Assembly (NCBI RefSeq): GCF_030272615.1
Contig: NC_081410.1
Coordinates: 257,719,533 to 257,783,532, forward strand
DNA: 64,000 bases
DNA from: Cryptomeria japonica
Lineage: Eukaryota > Streptophyta > Pinopsida > Cupressales > Cupressaceae
Direction: 5' to 3'
Below the pieces are notes generated by a model. The model saw nothing but the letters and a program-made list of their open reading frames with translations. It was not told where the DNA came from and searched no databases. This document shows, piece after piece, positions 55,562 to 64,000 of this stretch (position 1 is its first letter; each line of letters opens with the position of its first letter). The translations under genes and the position numbers were made by a program.

Positions 55562-57209
55562 ATATTAACCAATATTTTTAAGGTTCTCCTTAACATCAGC
55601 ACTAAGTTGGTGCATCTTCTTGGCAGCATTCTTCAAGTCCAAAATATCCTGAGGCAATTCAATGGCTTTCTTCTTCATACTGGAATGAGTGTGCTTTCTT
55701 GGAGGACCCAAATCATCATCACCAGCAACCATCTCCTTATCCATGTCCACAACAATCATGTCCATGTGAGCTTTCTCCAGCTTGCTGACCAAGGTAGATA
55801 TAGTGTTTGCAGAAGCCTTCACAATGTTCTAACTAGTTTCCATAATTCCCCTGAGGGTATTCTCACACTTTGTAATTATGGCCTCCATATCCACAAATTT
55901 TTTGTTAGATATTTCCTTAACACATTGAGTAGCTTCCATATTCTTGGCCAAACAATCTGTCATCGCCTATTTTTCACTTTCAATCCACAAAACACTAGCT
56001 GAAGTACCCTCAACCATCTCTTTACCAACATCAACAAAGTGAGCTCTCATAGTACTATGTTGCAAATCTTTAGCATTAGCTTGCATTACTTCCATCTTGG
56101 AAGATAAAGACCGTTGCTTAAGACTGATGTTTTTGATTTCATAGAATACCCATCTGAAAAACTGAAAAACCTCCAATGAGCTATTTTTGGCAACATTAAG
56201 CACATGAGATGTTATCTCCTATTTAGGATGAAAATCTTGAGGGGAAAATCTGTCGAATCCTAGGAATTCTGCTCCGAGCCAAGAGAGGAAGATGACACCT
56301 CAACATTTTGAGTTTGGTCCATGGAATCCTAGTCATCGGAGCTATCAAAAACCTTCAAAGTGGCTTTTCAAGATTTACCCTTAGGGCGTTTACTTGAGCC
56401 TTCCCCACCAGCACCAGGGGAACCCTTACTCACACCTGCAACAACCATCTTCACCCCAATTTTGGCCTTTTTGCTAGAATGAGGGGTATAATCCCAATCA
56501 TCACTATTAGTTTCCCACCCTTCCGACTCCAATTCCTCACTAACATCAATATTTTCAACAGAAACAGGGGATGGCTTATTGGGGTTTTCAGAAACCCTAG
56601 CTTTCAAATGCTCAAAAATCAAAGCAATTAAATCTTGGTGTCAAACAAGATTAACATGGGGTTTTCCTTGAAATTTACAATACTTGCATTCAATGAAGAC
56701 AACAAATAAAACGGCTTCAACATTTTCTCATTATGATGGAAATGGTTAAGGAACACAAAGTGATATTCATAAATTTTAGTGAACTTGTCATCCAAAGTGA
56801 AGAACTCCATAATCACCTTCAGAAGCCCCTGCCATATGGCTTTAATCTACTTCAGCTCAAAATGCGTCCTATTGGCTTTCACCAATTAATCACTTTCCTT
56901 CTCCTTCTTGGGGAATCTCTTCATAGCAACATCAGAGATTTTTCTATCTCTATAAAACTTAATCCCCTCCGTAGACATTCTCATCACTTCAACAATAAGT
57001 TCTTCATTAATCTCAGTCACCATACCAAATAGATGCACCTTACCATCCTTTCATCCCTTCACAAATTATTTCATAACACTCTGGTTATTCCCATGAAACT
57101 TCTCCAGAAAAGTCACTACACCCCCCTTCTGTAATTTATGCCAAATGGTAGTATTCTTCTTCTAATTAGCCCAGTTAGGAGGTTCTACCCGGCGCCGCTG
57201 ACCCCCCAT
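55562..57209 (-). pseudogene. Unrecognised decayed protein Y
   Basis: From the ATG at 57209 the frame reads MGGQRRRVEPPNW, then KGGVVTFLEKFHGNNQSVMK, GIKFYRDRKISDVAMKRFPK, VIMEFFTLDDKFTKIYEYHF and PFYLLSSLNASIVNF, with several stops. After a frame change near 56620 it is acidic then basic (SEELESEGWETNSDDWDY; PHSSKKAKIGVKM), and after another near 56210 it becomes a long coiled coil to 55562. The layout (globular head, charged linker, coiled-coil end) recalls ORF2 of D, E and H, but I see no shared motif. It could be a transposon-borne protein or a LINE ORF1; I cannot decide. Confidence 0.5.
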
Positions 57210-58927
57210 AGTATTAAAACTTAGCTCAAAGACCACCAACTTCAGAAGAATAGGGTTTGCAGTAGAAAAACCAACAACGGCTTCAAAATAAAATAGCACC
57301 CATAAAACATGCGAAGTCTAGCAGTAATAATAGCAACTTAAGGCAGCCAACCCAAACGCTTGCCATAAAATGATGACAAAATTAATAACTTTCATCATAA
57401 AAAATAGTAGGGATCTCCTTAAATCTACCATGTGTTCTGTTAGCACATATTTTTGCAAAATATTTTTATGCTATTTAATGATGCATTCTATGTATATTTC
57501 TATCATAAGAGCATTTACTATTGGGTTGTATGTGCATGAGCTATGTTGAAACATCAGAAAAATCCAAGTGTGACCTATTTTCTGAATGGACAAGTATCAC
57601 TTGGGCATGTTAAGGGTTGGCACTGAGTGGCGACTACATGAAGAGGTTTCATTATGACAGTATTGGGATCGTTATAAGAGAATTTTTGCACATGATAGAG
57701 ATTGGACCTATGTGATGGAATCTGACATTTTATTAGGACATATGAAGTCTCCATGGAAGATTGGAAGCATCAGCATTCATGAAGAGGAGCTTAATTTGCA
57801 TGATTTTCAAATTTGAGTTATAGCCATAAGTTACCCCGATAAGACCGCCTAGTCAAAACAATGGAAGGATCTATTAACGTAACCTAGACCGACCACTCCA
57901 AAGGAGAGCTTAAAAAAAGTTCATAATGGAAGGTGACTCAGTGTGCTGATCTGAGGAGATGACTTTATCAAAATGACCTTCATGGAGGAGCAATCACAAA
58001 GAAGGGTTCATCGACATAACATTCACTATCAGAGGCATGAGAGAAGTGTTATGTCGATAGCCGATGAGGTTATCGGTATAACTTACATCAATGAAGGAGA
58101 ATGCGGAGTGGATACTTTGAAGTCATCGAGATATTGGAAAGTGTAAAAACTAGCTACCCCAATACCCGATAGAATGGATATCATGGCAGATGGAAATGAG
58201 GTTCCATCGGGATAGCGTACACCGAAAGAAGGGACTAGGAAAGTAACAAGGTGAAGTCATTGGGATAGCATTGGCTAATCGGATAAAGATATATTCTGCT
58301 ACACCAATACCCAATGAGGAAGCTGAGGTAGTTGCTAAGAAGGAGACCTCACCGAGGGAACATAGGCCGATAGGCCAGAATAACATAAAGATAGACAAGT
58401 TGGAGCCCAATCTCATCAAATCATCGGAGAAACATAAGATAGGTTTTCCTAACACCCGATAAGCTTTCCAACATGATGAACAAGAAGGAGAATTCATCAA
58501 GATAGGTCAGGTTCAGTGGAATGAAAGAAAAATGGCTATGTCGAAGCCTGATGGATTAATCAAGGAAACCTATGCCAATTAGAAAGACAAAAAATTGCGT
58601 CATCATTGCATGTACAAATTGGAAAAGCATACAATATGGTTGTTTCCAAATGATTGAATCATCGGGAGGAGTTATACCAATTAGCCATTGTAAAATCTAA
58701 TTCTAAATGGATCAACCTACCATTATTAAATGCAAACAACAGGTAGGTCTATGTTCGCACCAGGCAAATCATAGCAGGATTTCAATTGAGTAAATACTTC
58801 TAATGTGTCAAATCTATATATGGGAGTTTCTACAAGGAATTTTCATAATAGATTGAAGCAAACAGAAATATTGAAGTGCAATTAAACCATAGAGAATTTT
58901 ATTTCAAAATGCTTGAAAGATTCAAAT
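57210..58927. other. No gene; possible leader of gene X
   Basis: No coding frame. It contains many phrases of the type CCCGATAG, ATCGGTATAA and CATCGGGA in both orientations between 57830 and 58680, some shared with 36541-36600. This may be the untranslated leader or LTR of the element carrying protein X. Confidence 0.3.
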
Positions 58928-61768
58928 ATGGAGGGTTCTAAAGGCAAGAGGAAGGTCATTGAAGTCTCTAATAGTACCTCAAAGAAATCTAAAGGTGGAG
59001 AAAGTGTGCAGAAGAAGAAGTTGAATTAGGACATGATTGACCAGATGAACTCACCAGGAGCCAAGTCCCGAAGGTCTAAGGTTAATTTGCCTATCCATAA
59101 TCAGCTAGAGGACAATTATAAGGAAATTGGTGATGTTTGGACTAGGGTTAGGGGGCATGAATTGTTCCTCTACCATTACTCATGAAGACAGAAGTCGATG
59201 CCGATATCTAATCCATGGGTTACCGATCTGGGTAAGCTAGTAGCTCCAAATTTATTTGTGAATATTGAACTGTTGAAATCCTTGGTTAAGAACTACAATG
59301 CTATGAAGAGATGCAACCAAATTCCCAGTGGTGATGCATTTATTCGCTTCAATATGGTCATAATCTATGAAGTGTTTGATCTTATTTATGAAGCAAATGT
59401 ACCTCTATCCTTTGAGGAATTGGAAGAAGAATACAGAACCATGGACACAACCTATCAAGGATGAAACTTAGCCATCCATAGGACAGAGAAAGGGAAGCTA
59501 AGATGGTCCACCCAACGATGTAAATATTTTCAAACAGTATTTACAATACACATATATGGCTTGCAAATAGGTAGGAGGAATGGAAGCTCTAGATGTAGCA
59601 TGGATGGGGCCATTGGTTCTTGCAGCAAAGATTCAAAGCCATGAACCAAGACAGTTTGATTATGCTACATATCTATTCGACAAACTGCATGAGGGTTTTC
59701 TGAATCTTCAGAATAACCCTGATAAGTCCTTCAAGCCTTATTCATTATTGATGCATATTGTGTTGTTCTATGGAAGATTGAAAGGACTATGGACATATGG
59801 CTTAAGGATAAATCCTCGGGGAAAGGATGGATAGGATCAGCCTATATAGTTGTGGGTGTCGTTGTGGGATTCGAGGTATGATAAATCTCACTATGTGAGA
59901 TGTGAGGAATTTTTTGTTAAACCAATGTTTACGGTTTATAATGTGTCATGTGAAGGGTCATTATCAGAAGTGATTAAAAGATTTCTTAGGCCACATGAAT
60001 ACAAGGATACCAGATTCAACCATAATTGGGGAAATTGGTATACTTGCAAATATTTCACATTTGTTAGGGTTTTTGGATTAGAAGGTGCTCCCTATGTGCT
60101 ACCAGAGCCTGTGCCAGACCGAATTGCTTACTTGGAGATTGTGAGACAATTGAGTGTCTCTAATGCACAACACTTTGGGGGTTCCCACAAGAAAGCCTTA
60201 TTACCTAGCACTCTTCAGTTTGAAGATTTTCATAATAGTCTCTACCAGAGCTTACGAAGCCATAAATAAGAAGCCAGTGGATGAATTCAATCTGTATATA
60301 CACACGCCAAGGAATAACTATGACCCTGAAGGTTACATCCACATGTGCAAAAAAAGACAAAACCTGGGAGATTATCTCCATGAGTATGATGACTATGAGG
60401 ATCTACGCAAGAACAAAGAGTTAGAAGAACTTGCAAATGTTGTTGATGACTTGGAAAGAAGATTGGAAGAAAGGAAGCAAAGACTTGGGGATCTGGAAGG
60501 AGAAGAAGAATAGTATGTTGAAAGTGATTCTGGAGAGAATGAAATAGTTTCTAAGCTTCAAGTACCAGAAAAAGAAGATGAACCAGATGCTCAAGACAAA
60601 ATTGTAGCAACATTGAATGTAGATTTAGATGTTAGGCTAGAAGAGCATAAATCTTTTGTATCAGATGATGAATTTGTTAAGTCAAAGGAGTTTAAGTCCT
60701 TTTTGTATCATTTTAAAGGAAAGAAATTAAGAGATGCAATGCCAGATGTGACACCAGAGAATGAGGCAGAAATTCTCAGGAAGATAAAGGCAGAAATTAA
60801 TTCTGAGTTAGAGAATATGACCCCTCAAAGGGGAAGACAAATTCTTAGAATCATTCTTTTCTTAGGCTGGGACCTCAATACATCTTTTATTTTTGATAGC
60901 TTGTTGCATTCAGATAAGAAATATTTTAAGTTAGACATTTAGGGTGTTAATGATATTTTTATTGGATCAAGATATGATCCAGATGATGAGGCTATGCTTT
61001 TATGGTCCCTCTATCCCCCGGATAAGAGGCCAAAGATTATAGATGTTGACAAGGCCTTTGACCATATGGTGAAACTAAAAGTTGCAGAAATAGATCCCAT
61101 GGTCACAGCAAAGATGGGGATAGATCTTTCAAAGTTGAACAAAGCTCAGATGAAAATGGAAATCATAGAAAAGGAAAATAACAAAGCTTTGTATGAAAAA
61201 TTATTGAAGAGAGGTGGTCATCCAGTGCCATAGAATACAAATGGTTCAAAGATAAAAAAAGAGGTATGATGAATTGTTACAGGAGTACAATAAGTTAAAG
61301 AAACGGATGTGAACTGTCAGAGTGGATGCAGTGTGTGTGTTAATCACTAAAAGATATGAGAATTTGCAAAAATTATTAGAGGAATTCTAGACTATTTATT
61401 AGAAAAATATGGATAATATTGTATCACACGAGAGAATTTAGGATAGATTAAAGTTGTTATTGCAAGATAAAACACAAAGAGACAAAGTTGTCAGCAAGGT
61501 CAAGAAATTAATTAATGCTCATGAGAAATATACAAATTAATTAAAAATTGAATATGAGGGGTGTCAGGGGATTATCCAACATGGATTCACAAGTGTTGTG
61601 GATGATACAAGGATGATAAAGGATAAAGGCCAATGGATTTCTGATTGCAGATCACTGCTTAGTGCAGCCCTTAATATCACCCATGCAGATACCTTGGACA
61701 TGATTGAAATAGGGGAACAACTGGAGAATTTTGTTACATTGGAAGTGGCAATTAGAGATCATCTTTAA
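58928..61768 (+). pseudogene. Unrecognised decayed protein X
   Basis: From the ATG at 58928 (MEGSKGKRKVIEVSN, then KKSKGG, a nuclear-localisation-like start) about 945 codons in three successive frames (changes near 59500, 60250 and 61240). Segments include NPWVTDLGKLVAPNLFVN, PLSFEELEEEYRTMD, QFDYATYLFDKLHEGF, KSHYVRCEEFFVKPMF and HNWGNWYTCKYFTFVRVFG. From 60400 on it is acidic and heptad-like (ELANVVDDLERRLEERKQR), followed by SKEFKSFLYHFKGKKLRDAM. I recognise no family and no catalytic motif. Repeat R, possibly an LTR, lies just downstream, so a non-autonomous retroelement protein is the best guess. Confidence 0.5.
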
Positions 61769-61929
61769 CACTTTGACCTACAAATATGAAGGATATCTTC
61801 AGCATATTCAGAAGTATGGTCAGAGGCTAGATGGAAAAAGTTAATTTGTGTCATTATAATATGTTTTGTAATGTTTCTGGTTGTCATAACAGTTTGGGAT
61901 TTATTAGTTAGGTTTTTGATAGTTTTTTG

Positions 61930-62866
61930 TTTATAATGATGAAAGGGTGTGTCCTTTCATTTGTGTCTTTTGACTCACATATGTATAAGGAGTCATTTTG
62001 TATGTAGAAAAAAGGAGGACTTTTTTCACATTGTCTATTGGGATTGCTAGTATTGTGTTAAGGCAAGACTATAGGAATGAAAAGTTATATTTTGTACAAG
62101 CAAGAACATCATGAAGTACCTGTGAGTTTGCATCTTTTGTACATCTTTTTATTCCAAAACTAATATATAAGATTCATTGTTTTATCTTCAGGTCATTTTG
62201 TGTTACATTGTGTTGATGAATCAAGTCCTTTGGGTAAATCTAATTTAGATTTGTTGTAGTGTGACATCACATGTTGTTGTATAGGAAACATAATTTTTTT
62301 TGTTTTTCTTGTAACACATAATGAAACCATTGTAGTGATAGTCTTACATATTGTGAGTTTTTCAAATTGTCTCCAAAGTTGATTAAAATATTTGTCCACT
62401 AAGTAACACATTAATTGTCAGATAAGGAACTAGTCTATTGTTAGTATTTGTGAGTAATTATGGTGTGCATAAGGTTCTCATCAAGGAAACATACTTCTTA
62501 TTCCTCTCAGTATTATTCTTTCATAATTACTTAAAGTTCCAGCAGCATTCTCTTACAAATATTCAATTATAATCAATTACACTCTGTTTTTCATATTTAA
62601 GCAATTAAAAGCACACAATATAGCAAAGTTGTAGGTCACTTTCCCAAGCATGTAAACAACTTATGCATTAAGTTTAAATTCACTATAAAGAAGTCTCTTT
62701 TTTCCTTAGAGTTTAAGGTATACCCACCTAGGTCTAGTGGAGCCTGAAGTGCAGAGGAATTTGGTCTTCGACCATTCCTATTCTTTGGCTAGAGTTGATT
62801 GGATCAATGAGGAATTTGGAAAGTTCCTTTTTGATTTCCAGTCTGTGATTTTGGGAAACAACATGT
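61930..62866 (+). repeat. Dispersed repeat R, copy 2
   Basis: It matches 39110-40080 in order, from GGGTGTGTCCTTTCATTTG with a TATAAGG box at about 61984 to the end TTGGGAAACAACA. It abuts the LINE remnant at 62867. Possibly the 3' LTR of the element that carries protein X. Confidence 0.68.
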
Positions 62867-64000
62867 TCAATCATGCATAATGAGTGACCAAACCTCAAAA
62901 TCCAAAGTGTCTTCATTAAACCACACCTTCCTAGTTTTAATTTTAACCCCTGTGTTAGTGAAATAGTCTGCTACACAATTACCTTCTCTATAGTAATGAG
63001 AAATATAAAACTCCTTGAAAGTATTTATTATATTCTTGGAGGCATTAATAATATTATTCAATCATCCATGAAGGTGAACTTTTCCCCTTAAGACATTGAA
63101 TAATATTATTCGAGTCTCCCTCAATCCACACCTTCCTGCATTGAAGTTGCTTAACAGTTTGCAAAGTTTGGACGACACCCATGGCTTCAGCAAGTTGGTT
63201 GGTCTATGTACCCATGGGGAGTTCCACCAGAGCAATACACCTACCATTGTCATCCCTTATCACTCCCCCACACCCAGCTAGCCTAGGATTTCCCTTAGTT
63301 GCCCCATCAAAATTAATTTTAACCCAATCTGAAGGAGGGAAATTCCATAGACAGTTATCTCTTGGATTATGCCTCTGTCTATGAAATTTAGGAAGAACCA
63401 ATCTCCATTCCTTAGAAATAGAAATCTCAAAGTCATTCATTAGGTTTGAGGAGTACAAGGATCCAGCAATGAAGACCATATTAAGATTCTCTGAAATAGC
63501 CCTGCAAATCTTTTCAGGAACCACATTAGGGGGGAGAGAGAATTCTCTAAAAAACACAATTATTTTTCTCCTTCCAAATCCCCCAAGAAACATGAGGGAA
63601 AATAAAGGACCACAACAATTTGATGGAAGGATTAGAAGAGAGGCATCTCCATTGTTGAAAGAAATCCAAAATATTCTAAGGGAAGACCCAACTGAGGCCC
63701 CACTTTTGGAACACACAGCTCCAAATTTCATAAGCAAAAGAGAAATGAAGAACCAAATGAGAGGTTGATTCCTCCTCCTGCAAGCAAAGAAAACATCTAT
63801 TGGGGAGCAAAAAACCCCTTTTACATAAATTATCAATAGTAAGAATTTTATTCTCAAGCATAAGCCAGAAAAAAATGTTAACTTTAGGAATAAGGTTCTT
63901 CACCCAAGCTTTCGTCCAGCAGAGGGGAGAAGGAGCAGGAGATGGCAAAGAAATAGTAGATGCCACCGAGAAGTGGCTAGAAGAAGTCCCCTTCCAAATC
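62867..64000 (-). mobile_element. L1-type LINE, 3' end of ORF2, cut by the right edge
   Basis: On the minus strand, 63676-63966 encodes the zinc-binding reverse-transcriptase tail (KVNIFFWLMLENKILTIDNL, CFLCLQEEESTSHLVLHF). It is followed by a plant RNase H: DWVKINFDGATKGNPRLAGC, GGVIRDDNGRCIALVE, and after frame changes VWIEGDSNNII and HYYREGNCVADYF, ending near 62870. These are typical of plant LINE ORF2. Frame changes near 63680, 63250 and 63060 make it a pseudogene. No poly-A tail is seen; the 3' end abuts repeat R. Confidence 0.85.

Noticed and set aside
1-64000. Host protein-coding genes
   Set aside because: All long frames with recognisable content belong to retroelements or to unrecognised, repeat-associated relics. 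No frame shows an intact cellular gene with plausible exons.

Overview
The window is a repeat-saturated piece of a seed-plant nuclear genome. I see no intact cellular gene, no tRNA or rRNA gene and no bacterial feature. The evidence is: nested Ty1/copia LTR retrotransposons primed by initiator tRNA-Met (TGGTATCAGAGC next to the 5' LTR), a Ty3/gypsy element with two RNase H domains, a plant mobile domain (PMD) protein, an L1-type LINE end, and plant telomere-repeat motifs. The density of old nested insertions and solo LTRs, with little else, suggests a giant genome such as a conifer or other gymnosperm. That assignment is inference.

Layout. 1-6009: copia element A (minus), cut by the left edge, inserted in a gypsy-type LTR (6010-6519). 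That LTR interrupts an older pol-less element B (6520-14933, minus). B is also split by complete copia element C (7724-14474, TSD GATAG). 15096-23087: an A-family solo LTR split by pol-less element D (15421-21943, plus). 23358-30289: pol-less element E (plus). 31078-35091: decayed gypsy pol, element F (minus). 35092-40080: AT-rich DNA with a C-family solo LTR (37880-38990, TSD ATCTT) and a dispersed repeat R. 40217-41039: a G-patch coding relic and a 300-bp tandem duplication. 41735-46988, resuming at 54828: element G, a gypsy-type LTR followed by a decayed PMD gene. G is split by pol-less element H (46989-54822, minus, TSD TGTGT). 55562-57209 (minus) and 58928-61768 (plus): two unrecognised decayed proteins, Y and X. 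61930-62866: second copy of repeat R. 62867-64000: LINE 3' end (minus), cut by the right edge.

Main biological point. B, D, E and H have the outer parts of copia elements (LTRs, tRNA-Met primer site; a purine tract where the 3' end survives) but no protease, integrase or reverse transcriptase is visible. D, E and H instead carry two genes in the same order; B keeps only a truncated first gene. ORF1 is a long coiled coil followed by four or five CCHC zinc knuckles. ORF2 is about 1000 codons of unknown function: a conserved N-terminal region, a Lys/Pro-rich linker and a C-terminal coiled coil. ORF2 keeps the same ordered motifs in three divergent families, so it looks like a selected protein and not random cargo. 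Autonomous copia elements such as A and C share the primer site, purine tract and LTR R-U5 blocks and are plausible donors of the enzymes.

Almost every reading frame here is decayed. Many stops are of the kind C-to-T change produces from CAA, CAG, CGA or TGG, as expected for methylated, silenced DNA. Coordinates of decayed genes are therefore approximate; LTR ends, primer sites and target duplications are read directly from the sequence.
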